NCBI GenBank assembly: GCA_013205605.1
Contig: JABMMK010000300.1
Coordinates: 1 to 10,456 of the forward strand
DNA from: Cytophagales bacterium
Lineage (GTDB): Bacteria; Bacteroidota; Bacteroidia; Cytophagales; Spirosomataceae
DNA length: 10,456 bases
Direction: 5' to 3'
Shown here one piece after another: positions 1 to 8,279 of this stretch. A program made the translations under genes and the position numbers. Numbering within the stretch: position 1 is the stretch's first letter; each line of letters opens with the position of its first letter. Below the pieces are notes generated by a model. It was not told the origin of the DNA, searched no databases, and saw only the letters and a program-made list of their open reading frames with translations.

Positions 1-3000
1 AAGAATTAGCCCAGGTCCCAAAGGAGGCTGAACAGAACGTCTTTTCTGCTCCGTTGTACTGTGCGATGCTATGTAGAAAGAGTCTTGAAGAATGGGTGCG
101 ATGGATGTATGAACATGATGAGGATCTAGAACTTCCTTACGATACAACGTTAAACTCTTTGATGCACAACCAGTCTTTCAAGGACATTGTTGCACCATCT
201 CAATTCCAGCAAATTAACTTAATTAGGAAGCTGGGTAATTCTGCTGTTCATACGACAGCTAAGATTAAAACTCAAGAGGCTTTACATGGTCTACAATTAC
301 TCCACGGCTTCATTCGTTGGGTTATGTTGATCTATTCTGAGGTCAGAGTACCAAGTGCTCCTTTTGACGAAAATCTTGTCCCAAAGGCAGAGAATAAAGA
401 GAAGACAAAAGAAGAGTTACAGAAGCTTGAAAGGGCTTTCACAGAGCAACAAGATAAGCTTCAAAAGGTATTAGAAGAACTTCAGGAGATAAAAGCTCGT
501 AAGGAGAAGAATGTAACTGTCGTACTTCCTCCAATGGATCCCAATGAGGATTTAACAAGGAAAACATACATTGATACATTACTACGTGAAGCAGGTTGGG
601 ATCCTTATGGATTTAATGTAAATGAGTATCCAGTAAAGGATTGCATGCCAACTGGTGATGGAGAAAATAATGGACCAGGACGAGTTGATTATGTGCTTTG
701 GGGAGATGATGGCAAACCTTTGGCTTTAGTTGAGGCAAAGAAGACAAGTAGGGATTCAAGAGTAGGTCAACACCAAGCAAAATGCTATGCTGATTGCTTA
801 CAGAAAGAATTTAAGGGACATCGGCCTATTATCTTCTATTCCAATGGCTTCAATACTTACATCTGGGATGATTTAAACTATGCTCCAAGAGAAGTTCAAG
901 GTTTTTATACTAAAAGTGAGTTAAATACTCTCATTAATAGGAGGACTTATCGTAAGAATCTATCTGACCAAACAATAAATAACTCTGTAACTGACAGATA
1001 CTATCAGCATGAAGCTATACGGCGTTTTGCTGAAAAGCTTGAATTAAAGCACAGAGAAGGATTGATGATCATGGCAACAGGTACAGGTAAAACCCGTGTC
1101 GCTGCTTCAGTGATCGATTTCTTAAGTAAAGCTGGGTGGGTTAAAAGAGTTCTTTTCTTAGCTGATAGAAATGCTTTGATTCATCAAGCTAAAACAAGCT
1201 TAAATGTCTTCCTGCCTAATCTTCCTGCTGTTGACTTAACAAAAGACAAGGAGAACGACAGTTCAAGAATTGTATTCTGTACCTATCAAACAATGATCAA
1301 CATGATTGACGGGGAGGTCGATGGAGAGAATCGTTTCTATGGTGTTGGTCATTTTGACTTAATCATCTTTGATGAAATCCACCGTTCAGTTTATAATCGT
1401 TATAGAGCCATCTTTAACTATTTTGATGGAATTCGATTGGGATTAACAGCTACACCTAGGTCAGAAACGGATCGTGATACTTATGGTCTTTTCCATATGG
1501 AGCCCGGTGTGCCTACCTATGCATACGAATTAGATCAAGCGGTAAAAGATAGATGGCTTGTGCCCCCAAAAGCTATTTCTGTACCATTAAAATTTCACAG
1601 AGAAGGAATTAAGTATGCCCTACTTTCAGATGAAGAGAAGCAGAAATATGAAGAGGAATTTGTTGATCCATTGACCGGAGAATTTCCAGAGGAGATAGAC
1701 TCAGCCGCTCTAAACAAGTGGTTGTTTAACACAGATACAGTAGACAAAGTCCTAGCTCATTTAATGGAGTACGGTATCAAGGTAGAAGGCGGTGACAAGC
1801 TAGCCAAAACCATGATCTTCGCCAGATCTCATAAGCATGCCATATTCATTCAAGAGCGATTCAACAAGCAATTCCCTGAATACTCTGGTGATTTCTTAAG
1901 TGTGATTGATTACCAGCAGGAATATAAGTATGACTTACTGGCAAGGTTTAAGACAAAGAATAAACTACCACAAATAGCAGTATCAGTTGATATGCTAGAT
2001 ACTGGTATTGATGTTCCTGAAGTTTGTAATCTTTTGTTCTTTAAGCCTGTAAGAAGTCGGACTAAGTTCTTTCAGATGATTGGTCGAGGTACTCGTTTGT
2101 GCAAGGATCTATTTGGTCCGGGTATCGATAAAAACCAGTTTGTCATCTTTGACTTCTGCCAAAACTTCGAATACTTTGATGAGAATCCAAAAGGTTTAGA
2201 GGGGAAGCAAGCAAAGGGGCTATCACAGAGATTATTCGAGATCAGACTTAAGCTAGCACAGATTTTGCGTTACCAGGATGATGCTTCCTTAAAGGCATAT
2301 GCTGAGCAGCTTATTGGATTCTTAATAAATCAAACGCAACAACTGAACACTTTTAGCTTTTTGGTTAGAGTTCATCAGCAGGTTGTTGAAAAGTACAAGG
2401 ATCCACATGTTTGGAATGTCTTAAGTGAGCTAGAAATCAAGGAGCTTATTACAACTATAGCACCACTAGTAAGTGAATCAAGCGAAGATGAATTAGCCAA
2501 ACGCTTTGACTTACTTATGTACGACATTCAAAACCTTACGTTGGAGGGCAATACGAGACAAATAGCTTTGATAGGTAAAGTTAGGGCCACAGCTGGACAA
2601 TTAAGTAAGAAAGCTTCAATACCATCTGTAGGCCAAAAATTAAACCTATTAAGAGAAGTTCAACAACCAGAATATTGGGCAGGGATTTCTGTTTTAGGAA
2701 TTGAGCAATTACGATTAGAATTAAGGGATATTATTAAGTTTCTTGATTCTGGTATTGTTACATTAGTTTATACTGATTTTGAAGATGCCATTACAGGTGT
2801 TGGAGAACAACGAACTATTTATCAAACCCAAGACCTAGAAACTTATAGAAGTCGTGTCGCTGATTACCTAAGGCAACAATCTAACCTTATGGTTATTCAA
2901 AAGCTTCATAGAAACATTCCAATTACAGCAGGTGAACTAGAAGAGCTTGAGAGACTATTATTTGAGCAAGGAGCAGTAAGTACCAAAGAAGAACTTCAGT

Positions 3001-3308
3001 CAGCTCTTGGTAACAAGCCACTTGGAACATTTGTAAGAAGCATTATAGGAATGGAAGTAAGTGCTGCCAAGGAAGCATTCTCAAGTATCTTAGAGAACAA
3101 AACTCTTAATTCTCAACAGATACGCTTCATGGATCAAATTATTGACTTCTTTGCTCATGAGGGCTACATAGAACCTTCCAGATTATTTGAATCTCCTTTT
3201 AGTGACATCATTGATGGAGGAATAAGTGGAGCCTTTGACAATGATACCTCCATGAAAATTATTCAAATGATTGAGGGAGTTAATGAGAACGCCTTAATAC
3301 TAGCATAA
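1..3308 (+). CDS. hsdR: Type I restriction enzyme, R (motor/nuclease) subunit, 5'-truncated by window edge
   Basis: This is the DNA-translocating and cleaving subunit of a Type I restriction-modification complex, which works with HsdM and HsdS to cut unmethylated foreign DNA. The frame is open from the first complete codon (nt 3), so the true start lies outside the window; the TTG at 54 is internal. Numbering from nt 3, the order is: a DUF4145-like N-terminal region (about 1-115); a charged probable coiled coil (about 130-167); a PD-(D/E)xK nuclease with D229 and E244-A-K246; a superfamily 2 helicase with Walker A ATGTGKT (358-364), DEIH (457-460), LTATPR (481-486), DTGIDVP (666-672) and QMIGRGTR (691-698); and an EcoEI-type C-terminal domain (about 917-1092). 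All motor and nuclease residues are present, so the protein looks active. hsdM and hsdS are not in the window and would be expected upstream. Of the first 17 arginine codons, 10 are AGA/AGG, unlike the genes at the right end. Family assignment is firm; activity is inferred. Confidence 0.96.
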   Translation, partial: ELAQVPKEAEQNVFSAPLYCAMLCRKSLEEWVRWMYEHDEDLELPYDTTLNSLMHNQSFKDIVAPSQFQQINLIRKLGNSAVHTTAKIKTQEALHGLQLLHGFIRWVMLIYSEVRVPSAPFDENLVPKAENKEKTKEELQKLERAFTEQQDKLQKVLEELQEIKARKEKNVTVVLPPMDPNEDLTRKTYIDTLLREAGWDPYGFNVNEYPVKDCMPTGDGENNGPGRVDYVLWGDDGKPLALVEAKKTSRDSRVGQHQAKCYADCLQKEFKGHRPIIFYSNGFNTYIWDDLNYAPREVQGFYTKSELNTLINRRTYRKNLSDQTINNSVTDRYYQHEAIRRFAEKLELKHREGLMIMATGTGKTRVAASVIDFLSKAGWVKRVLFLADRNALIHQAKTSLNVFLPNLPAVDLTKDKENDSSRIVFCTYQTMINMIDGEVDGENRFYGVGHFDLIIFDEIHRSVYNRYRAIFNYFDGIRLGLTATPRSETDRDTYGLFHMEPGVPTYAYELDQAVKDRWLVPPKAISVPLKFHREGIKYALLSDEEKQKYEEEFVDPLTGEFPEEIDSAALNKWLFNTDTVDKVLAHLMEYGIKVEGGDKLAKTMIFARSHKHAIFIQERFNKQFPEYSGDFLSVIDYQQEYKYDLLARFKTKNKLPQIAVSVDMLDTGIDVPEVCNLLFFKPVRSRTKFFQMIGRGTRLCKDLFGPGIDKNQFVIFDFCQNFEYFDENPKGLEGKQAKGLSQRLFEIRLKLAQILRYQDDASLKAYAEQLIGFLINQTQQLNTFSFLVRVHQQVVEKYKDPHVWNVLSELEIKELITTIAPLVSESSEDELAKRFDLLMYDIQNLTLEGNTRQIALIGKVRATAGQLSKKASIPSVGQKLNLLREVQQPEYWAGISVLGIEQLRLELRDIIKFLDSGIVTLVYTDFEDAITGVGEQRTIYQTQDLETYRSRVADYLRQQSNLMVIQKLHRNIPITAGELEELERLLFEQGAVSTKEELQSALGNKPLGTFVRSIIGMEVSAAKEAFSSILENKTLNSQQIRFMDQIIDFFAHEGYIEPSRLFESPFSDIIDGGISGAFDNDTSMKIIQMIEGVNENALILA

Positions 3309-3347
3309 AATAATATTAAATATTCTTAAATAAACTATAACCACCCT

Positions 3348-3641
3348 ATGCCCCTAACATTTTTACTATCACAAACTTCATCCAACTGGAAGCTATCAGA
3401 AGCATCAGAGAAAATAGTCATCTTTAAACCTGTAGAAACTTCAGATCCTAGTGCAGCCATTTGTTTTGTTCCTAGGACAGACAACCCTGAAAAGGCAATG
3501 GCTCTGTTAAAAGGGAAAGGTTTGCCTCTTAATGGTCAAGATTTAATATTCCAGAAGGAAATCAAACCAAAGGATTATTTAAGCTTTGCAGCCCAGATGC
3601 ATGAAATAGTATCAATGGATTTAGAAGGATTTGACTTATAG
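3348..3641 (+). CDS. Small hypothetical protein (97 aa) downstream of hsdR
   Basis: I do not recognise a family. The ORF starts with ATG 39 bp after the hsdR stop, in the same direction, and has no Shine-Dalgarno sequence, which is normal for Bacteroidota. The protein has no signal peptide or membrane helix that I can see. It mixes hydrophobic strands (KIVIFKPVE, AAICFVPR) with a lysine-rich middle (KAMALLKGKG) and an acidic C-terminus (MDLEGFDL), a pattern closer to a small folded domain than to random translation. A frame-matched stop at 3327 rules out a readthrough extension of hsdR. Its position suggests co-transcription with the restriction gene, so an accessory role or an unrelated cargo gene are both possible. 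It could also be a chance ORF or a gene remnant; whether it is real is about an even bet. Confidence 0.5.
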   Translation: MPLTFLLSQTSSNWKLSEASEKIVIFKPVETSDPSAAICFVPRTDNPEKAMALLKGKGLPLNGQDLIFQKEIKPKDYLSFAAQMHEIVSMDLEGFDL

Positions 3642-4191
3642 CTATTCTGCTAAGGTTATTATCATTGATCAATTTAGATTTCTTGGCCTTTCAGCAAGTC
3701 ACTATTGTATAGATTTGTTTCAGGATTTATTGCAACCTTATTATGCTCTTCAAATATGGTCGCCTTAATTGATTAAATAAACCAAACTTAAGTCTTCTAG
3801 AAGCCAAATATATCCTCCCAAAAACAGAGATTTCTGTAGCTAGGGGAAATATTTTAACCATAATCGCAACTAAGTCGGTTTTCATGGAGGTCTTAAAATT
3901 TAGCTTATTTATAATATATATATGAATGCAAATCTTTGATCTGGGGCAAGTTTCTAGTAAGAAAAATCAACTAGTGAGTCACAACGATTATTTTTGACCA
4001 GTAAAATAGCCTTTCATTGAGCCAATTGTTAGTTTTTTGAAGGTTAAGCGAGTCGCAAAGTGAGTCAAAAAGTGGGTCAAAACTAGTAAAAATGACCAAT
4101 ATCTTGAAAATCTGAAGTCTTTAATTAACTTTGAGAAAATTTATTGTTCAACTGGCAAAGGTCCTTAAAGTCAATAAAACCTTGTTTAAAC
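3642..4191. other. Long intergenic stretch between hsdR island and tRNA-Thr
   Basis: About 550 bp of AT-rich DNA without a convincing coding region on either strand. I see no transposase or integrase fragment. An AT run lies around 3904-3923. Single perfect TAnnTTTG boxes occur (for example 3710-3717 on the + strand and 3805-3812 on the - strand), but none has a TTTG partner at the right spacing, so they are not called promoters. The only strong structure is the repeat cluster at 3970-4087, listed separately. I find no good terminator for the hsdR transcript directly after 3641. Confidence 0.6.
3970..4087. repeat. Cluster of dyad-symmetric 9-bp repeats, three in 12-bp tandem
   Basis: Four related sites are visible: GTGAGTCAC (3974-3982), GCGAGTCGC (4048-4056), GTGAGTCAA (4060-4068) and GTGGGTCAA (4072-4080). 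The last three sit in exact 12-bp tandem units (4047-4058, 4059-4070, 4071-4082). The first two are perfect dyads around a central G, and they differ by matched changes in both arms, so the symmetry is kept. ACTAGT occurs at both edges (3970-3975 and 4082-4087). An inverted pair TTTTGACC (3992-3999) / GGTCAAAA (4075-4082) lies inside the cluster. Possible roles are protein-binding sites such as integrase/excisionase arm sites, iteron-like sites or an operator. The repeats are directly visible; the role is unknown. Confidence 0.65.
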
Positions 4192-4219
4192 AAAAAAGCC
4201 CGACATTTCTGTCGAGCTT
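4192..4219 (-). terminator. Rho-independent terminator after tRNA-Thr
   Basis: Read on the - strand, AAGCTCGACA (4219-4210) pairs with TGTCGGGCTT (4205-4196) over 10 bp with one G-U pair, closing a GAAA tetraloop. A run of six T (4197-4192) follows immediately. It begins 5 nt past the 3' end of tRNA-Thr and so ends that transcript. There is no other strong hairpin between the DUF349 gene and this point, so it probably also ends transcripts reading through from the glyQS/DUF349 unit. Confidence 0.9.
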
Positions 4220-4224
4220 TCATG

Positions 4225-4297
<73 letters not shown>

Positions 4298-4302
4298 TTA
4301 AA

Positions 4303-4341
4303 TTGGACTGCAAATTAACCGAATTAGGTTAAAATGCCAAA
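4303..4341 (-). promoter_or_regulatory. Putative Bacteroidota-type promoter for tRNA-Thr
   Basis: On the - strand a TTTG box (4341-4338) is followed after exactly 19 bp by TTAATTTG (4318-4311), one mismatch from the TAnnTTTG -7 consensus known for the Bacteroidota primary sigma factor. Transcription would start around 4303-4306, some 6-9 nt before the mature tRNA 5' end. The boxes are seen in the sequence; promoter function is inferred. With this promoter the tRNA need not depend on readthrough from the upstream genes. Confidence 0.5.
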
Positions 4342-4357
4342 CCTACCTTGAAAAAAA

Positions 4358-6685
4358 TTACTCTTTTTTCAATTTTTCTAATTCCGCTTCTGCTTCCAAA
4401 ATCTTTTTCTCCACTTCAGCTCTAAACTTATCCGAGTTTTTCGACTTAGCAAAAAACTCTAAGTTATTGGTTAACACGGCGATATCATTTTCTAAAGCCT
4501 GAATTTTTTTACGAGCATCTGGAGCAGCGGATTTTCTTTCTTCTGTGCTGTGATGTGTTTCTGCCGACAATGATTTCAATTCAAATCCCCAGGCCGCCAA
4601 TTTTTCAGCCGGTTGGGTTCTCGCAAAGTCAATTAACGAATTCCAAGAATTCCTGAATTTCTCTTGAATATTCCTAACATCTTTTCTTGGCACATAACCG
4701 ATAGCATCCCAATCAGCTTTGATGATGCCTAAATTGGCCAACGACTCAGCGTCTTTTAACATAGCTTGCATGGTAGATAAAATACCCGTTTTAGCCGTTA
4801 GATTAGCTTCAAATTCCTCATCCTGAGGTCCTTTGTTTTTCTCTCTCTTTAAATTAAAGTAAGCATCACAAGCAGCCTTGAATTTAGCATAAATTTGATC
4901 TTTTTGCTTTTCAGGTACATGCCCGATCTCTTTCCAACGTTTTTGAAGCCCAATCACCATGTTGGTAATTTCAGGGGTTTCTGTACCCGTTTCTACGATT
5001 CCATTAACTTGGTCTACTAACAATTGCTTAGCTGCCAAATTAGCTTTTCTTTCAGCGTCAATCTTACTGAAAAATTCACTTTTATGTTTAAAGAATGTTT
5101 TTAAGTCAGACCAGAAAAGATGACTCACTTCTTTTCCGCCTTCACGAGGCATGCCGCCTTTCAATTTCCCCCACTGCTCTTGCAAGGCTAAAACAGCTTT
5201 GGACGTTTGATTCCACTCCGATATACTGACCGAAGTAAAGGACGCATAGGTATGCATCAAATCTGACAATTCTTTTTTGACGGCTAAGTTTTCTTGGTAT
5301 ATGCCTTTTTGAGCCTCATTTACCTGCCTTTTTTGCTCAAATAAAACATCAAGTGACTTCTTCACTCGCAACCACATGGCCTCATTCGCATCTCGATGCG
5401 CTGGCCCAATGTGTTTATATTCTTCAAATAATTCTTCCGCCTCTTTTAATAATTTTTGTAAAGCTCCGCCCGCCTGAATGGCTTCGGCCAATTTCTCTAG
5501 TTTAGCTGCAATGACTTCTTTCGCCTGTAAATTCTTTTTGCGATCTAATTCTAATAATTCAAAGAAGATGCTCCGATTGCTATAAAAACGGTCCACTAAG
5601 GCGTGGTAACTTTGCCAAAGCGTTTGGTTCATATTTCCCTGAACACTACCTAAGCTCTTCCACTCATCCTGTAACTTTTTAAATGCCTTAAAACTTGCAT
5701 TTACATGCGCAGGATCTGAATTATCGTCCGCATCTGCTAAAACTCTAAGCTCATTAATTAATCTTGTCTTTCCTTCTAATGCCTTCTCCCTCATTTTTTC
5801 CATTTGTTGGAAAAATGTCTGACGCTCCCCACGTATAAACTGAATACAAGAATCGATTTTTTGATTTATTTCATCCCCTTTGAACGAAAACCCTTCCTCA
5901 GATTGTTCATTAGATTCTTTGAAACTAGCAAGCGCCTCATTCTTCTCTCCAAATTTTATTTTTTCAAAAGCGATTTTGGCCTCTTTCGAAATTTCGTCAA
6001 TTTTCTTGAACGTACCCGATGCAGCTTGCACTTGAATAATGGATTTAGCTGATTCGAAAAATGCCAATAAACTTTCTTTTGAAAGATTAAGATAATCTAA
6101 AACAGGATAAATGATGGTTTTATCTTCAACTGCATGCTCTTGCTTAGGCAATTGGATATCTAACATTTCTGAAGTAGAATTTACTTCTGGTTCTGGTATT
6201 TCGGCTACAAGCTCTGGGATTACACTTTCCACATTTTCTTCTGCAACCAATGCTACTGGGGTTTCAATAGTAATTGCTTCAGGTTCTTCTTCAGCGACGG
6301 TTTCGTCAACAACTTCTTGAGGAGCTTCTTCAACAACAACAGTTTCTTCAACAGCAACGGTCTCTTCAACAATTTCTTGAATGGGTTCTTCAGCAACAGC
6401 GGTTTCTTCAACAGCTACCGTCTCATCAACAATTTCTTGAGTGGGTTCTTCAGCAGCAGCGATCTCGTCAACCATTATTTCTTCGGATTCCAATGATGGA
6501 ACATCTTCTTCTTCAATGGCTGGTTCTAAAGCAGTTTCGGATTCAGTTTCAATGCTCTCCAGTGCTGATTCTATTTCAGCCGTCGGCGTTTCTGTTTCCG
6601 GCTCTGTAGCCATGGATTCTTTTAAAACTTCTGGGTTTTCCGCCTCTGAAGCTTTTTTTGTTTCATCATTTTCTTCCGTCATCAT
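4358..6685 (-). CDS. DUF349 repeat protein with acidic repetitive N-terminus
   Basis: A 775-residue protein with no signal peptide or membrane segment, so probably cytoplasmic. Residues 1-185 are very rich in Glu and low in complexity, with a 20-residue tandem repeat at 79-138, probably disordered. The rest is helical and carries about five DUF349 units. These are recognisable by an L-Q-x-x-W-K-x-(I/L)-G core followed by aromatic residues, at roughly 336-372, 411-450, 500-540, 579-612 and 652-689. The third is degenerate, having GKLKG where the others have (I/L)G, and the second has EEYKHIG without the Trp. A charged coiled coil closes the protein (about 724-775). DUF349 has no agreed biochemical role that I can state from sequence. 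The gene starts 23 bp after the glyQS stop, so the two are very likely co-transcribed, which hints at a translation-related or growth-related job. The start is MM at 6685/6682; either Met is possible. Confidence 0.92.
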   Translation of the reverse strand: MMTEENDETKKASEAENPEVLKESMATEPETETPTAEIESALESIETESETALEPAIEEEDVPSLESEEIMVDEIAAAEEPTQEIVDETVAVEETAVAEEPIQEIVEETVAVEETVVVEEAPQEVVDETVAEEEPEAITIETPVALVAEENVESVIPELVAEIPEPEVNSTSEMLDIQLPKQEHAVEDKTIIYPVLDYLNLSKESLLAFFESAKSIIQVQAASGTFKKIDEISKEAKIAFEKIKFGEKNEALASFKESNEQSEEGFSFKGDEINQKIDSCIQFIRGERQTFFQQMEKMREKALEGKTRLINELRVLADADDNSDPAHVNASFKAFKKLQDEWKSLGSVQGNMNQTLWQSYHALVDRFYSNRSIFFELLELDRKKNLQAKEVIAAKLEKLAEAIQAGGALQKLLKEAEELFEEYKHIGPAHRDANEAMWLRVKKSLDVLFEQKRQVNEAQKGIYQENLAVKKELSDLMHTYASFTSVSISEWNQTSKAVLALQEQWGKLKGGMPREGGKEVSHLFWSDLKTFFKHKSEFFSKIDAERKANLAAKQLLVDQVNGIVETGTETPEITNMVIGLQKRWKEIGHVPEKQKDQIYAKFKAACDAYFNLKREKNKGPQDEEFEANLTAKTGILSTMQAMLKDAESLANLGIIKADWDAIGYVPRKDVRNIQEKFRNSWNSLIDFARTQPAEKLAAWGFELKSLSAETHHSTEERKSAAPDARKKIQALENDIAVLTNNLEFFAKSKNSDKFRAEVEKKILEAEAELEKLKKE
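6272..6451 (-). repeat. 60-bp (20-codon) tandem repeat inside the DUF349 gene
   Basis: Two full units and most of a third encode residues 79-98, 99-118 and 119-138 of the DUF349 protein. The shared pattern is E-E-x-x-Q-E-(I/V)-V-(D/E)-E-T-V-A-(V/E)-E-E. The units are also similar at the DNA level, suggesting recent duplication by slippage or unequal exchange. The repeated segment lies in the acidic low-complexity region. Copy number may vary between strains. Confidence 0.8.
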
Positions 6686-6708
6686 AATCGTCGTTGTTTG
6701 CGTTTTTA

Positions 6709-8187
6709 CTAAACTAATTTTTCAAAAATACGCTCAATCGATACAGCATGGCCAATTTTCTCTTTTAGGTCTGCTATAGAAATGCGCTCCTGACTCATTG
6801 TGTTTCGATCACGGATCGTTACCGTTTGATCTTCCATCGTTTGATAATCAACGACTACACAATAAGGGGTACCAATTAAATCTTGACGAGTATAACGCTT
6901 GCCTATGGCGCCGCCCTCATCATACGTGGTATTAAAGGCAAATTTAATCTGATTCACTATTTCTTGTGCTTTTTCAGCAAGACCATCTTTTTTAACCAAT
7001 GGCAAAACCGCTACTTTAACGGGGGCTATGGCCGGATGGAAATTCAAATATACACGTTGTTTTTCTTGTTCTCCTTCACCCACTGTTTCTTCTGTGTAAG
7101 CATTGCAAAGGATGGCTAAAAATAAGCGATCCGCACCTACCGAAGTCTCTACTACATAAGGGATGTAATTTTCATTGATTTCCGGGTCGAAATATTGCTG
7201 CTTCTTCTTCGAAAGTTCTTGGTGACTCTTCAAATCAAAATCAGTTCTCGAATGGATACCCTCCATTTCTTTAAATCCGAACGGAAATTTGTATTCAATG
7301 TCGACGGCGGCGTTAGCGTAATGCGCCAACTTATCATGGTCGTGGAATTTTAACGAATCAGCGGGTAAACCTATGGCCTGATGAAATTTCATTCGCGTCT
7401 CTTTCCAAGTCGCATACCAGTCCATTTCAGTGCCTGGGCGAACAAAAAATTGCATTTCCATTTGCTCAAACTCACGCATTCTAAAGATAAAATTACGTGC
7501 AACGATCTCATTACGAAACGCTTTGCCTATCTGAGCAATCCCAAAAGGAATCTTCATACGGCCCGTTTTTTGAACATTTAAGAAGTTGACAAATATCCCT
7601 TGAGCCGTCTCTGGCCTTAAATAAATTAAACTTGCGTCCTCTGAAACCGCACCCACTTGTGTCGAAAACATCAAGTTGAACTGTCGGACTTCTGTCCAAT
7701 TAGCCGTATTGGATACGGGACAAGTAATATTTTGATCGATAATAAGTTGGCGCACGCCCTCTAAATCTCCCGCATCTAAATATTTAGCCATACTTTGCAT
7801 CAATGCCTTGGCCTCATCCGCTTTCCCTTGATCTTCCAAAAGCGCTGATCTGTCCTCTAATAAAGTATCTGCCCGATATCGTTTTTTGGAATCTTTATTG
7901 TCAATCATGGGATCATTGAAGGAATCTACATGGCCAGAAGCTTTCCAAGTTAATGGATGCATGAAGATAGAAGCATCGATTCCGACTACGTTGTCTTGCA
8001 ACATGGTCATCGCTTTCCACCAAACTGTTTTTAAATTATTCTTTAATTCAACACCGTTTTGACCATAATCGTACACAGCTTGAAGTCCATCGTAGATCTC
8101 TGATGACGGAAAAACAAATCCATATTCTTTAGCATGCGAAATAATATCTTTTAAAGCTGAGGCTGTATCGATCTTTTTATTTTCCAT
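6709..8187 (-). CDS. glyQS: Glycine--tRNA ligase, single-chain (alpha2) class II type
   Basis: Charges tRNA-Gly with glycine using ATP; essential and cytoplasmic. The 492-residue length fits the homodimeric bacterial/eukaryote-type enzyme, not the separate GlyQ/GlyS form. Visible landmarks are: the N-terminal catalytic start with KEYGFVFPSSEIY (20-32), HPLTWKASGHVDSF (77-90), RPETAQGIF (191-199), class II motif 2 from FRNE (224-227) to the REFEQMEMQFF segment (238-248), and motif 3 around TSVGADRLFL (348-357). The C-terminal anticodon-binding domain runs from about 388 and includes VLPLVKK, YDEGGAIGKRYTRQD and GTPYCVVVD. All parts look intact. It is the first gene of a - strand unit with the DUF349 gene 23 bp downstream. 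The 92-bp space to the divergent glycosyltransferase start should hold its promoter, but I see no clean TTTG/TAnnTTTG pair for it, and no T-box leader. Confidence 0.97.
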   Translation of the reverse strand: MENKKIDTASALKDIISHAKEYGFVFPSSEIYDGLQAVYDYGQNGVELKNNLKTVWWKAMTMLQDNVVGIDASIFMHPLTWKASGHVDSFNDPMIDNKDSKKRYRADTLLEDRSALLEDQGKADEAKALMQSMAKYLDAGDLEGVRQLIIDQNITCPVSNTANWTEVRQFNLMFSTQVGAVSEDASLIYLRPETAQGIFVNFLNVQKTGRMKIPFGIAQIGKAFRNEIVARNFIFRMREFEQMEMQFFVRPGTEMDWYATWKETRMKFHQAIGLPADSLKFHDHDKLAHYANAAVDIEYKFPFGFKEMEGIHSRTDFDLKSHQELSKKKQQYFDPEINENYIPYVVETSVGADRLFLAILCNAYTEETVGEGEQEKQRVYLNFHPAIAPVKVAVLPLVKKDGLAEKAQEIVNQIKFAFNTTYDEGGAIGKRYTRQDLIGTPYCVVVDYQTMEDQTVTIRDRNTMSQERISIADLKEKIGHAVSIERIFEKLV

Positions 8188-8231
8188 TCAATCAATCAAA
8201 TTAGTTCGCAATTTACCGAAAAGAATGAAAG

Positions 8232-8271
8232 TTTGAGGCTTAGAATAGATTTTTCTTAATTTTGCATCAAA
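8232..8271 (+). promoter_or_regulatory. Putative Bacteroidota-type promoter for the GT9/amidohydrolase pair
   Basis: A TTTG box (8232-8235) and a perfect TAnnTTTG box (TAATTTTG, 8257-8264) are separated by 21 bp, matching the Bacteroidota primary sigma consensus. Initiation would fall near 8270, leaving a leader of only about 10 nt before the ATG at 8280. A nominal TTG start codon at 8262 lies inside the -7 box and so cannot be the real translation start. Confidence 0.65.
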
Positions 8272-8279
8272 TAAAATTC

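Noticed and set aside
20..56. A perfect-looking Shine-Dalgarno sequence AAAGGAGG (20-27) upstream of TTG 54
   Set aside because: The spacing of 26 nt is too long, the stretch is in-frame hsdR coding sequence, and Bacteroidota rarely use Shine-Dalgarno sites.
3706..3717. Perfect TAnnTTTG box (TAGATTTG) as a promoter in the intergenic stretch
   Set aside because: The nearest upstream TTG is about 24 bp away, outside the usual 19-21 bp, and no gene follows; such boxes arise by chance in AT-rich DNA.
3642..4191. Hidden non-coding RNA, CRISPR array or gene remnant in the long gap
   Set aside because: There are no regularly spaced long repeats, no convincing stem-loop with a T run on the + strand, and no extended ORF or recognisable protein fragment.
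6274..6609. Open + strand frame encoding a Gln/Leu-rich protein, with similar + strand frames at 6111-6320 and 6441-6779
   Set aside because: These are antisense shadows of the acidic repeat region of the DUF349 gene; the Glu-rich codons read as Gln/Leu or Ser-rich frames on the opposite strand.
8188..8261. T-box or other amino-acid-sensing leader in front of glyQS
   Set aside because: Only 92 bp separate it from the divergent start, with no T-box motif, specifier stem or terminator hairpin on the - strand.
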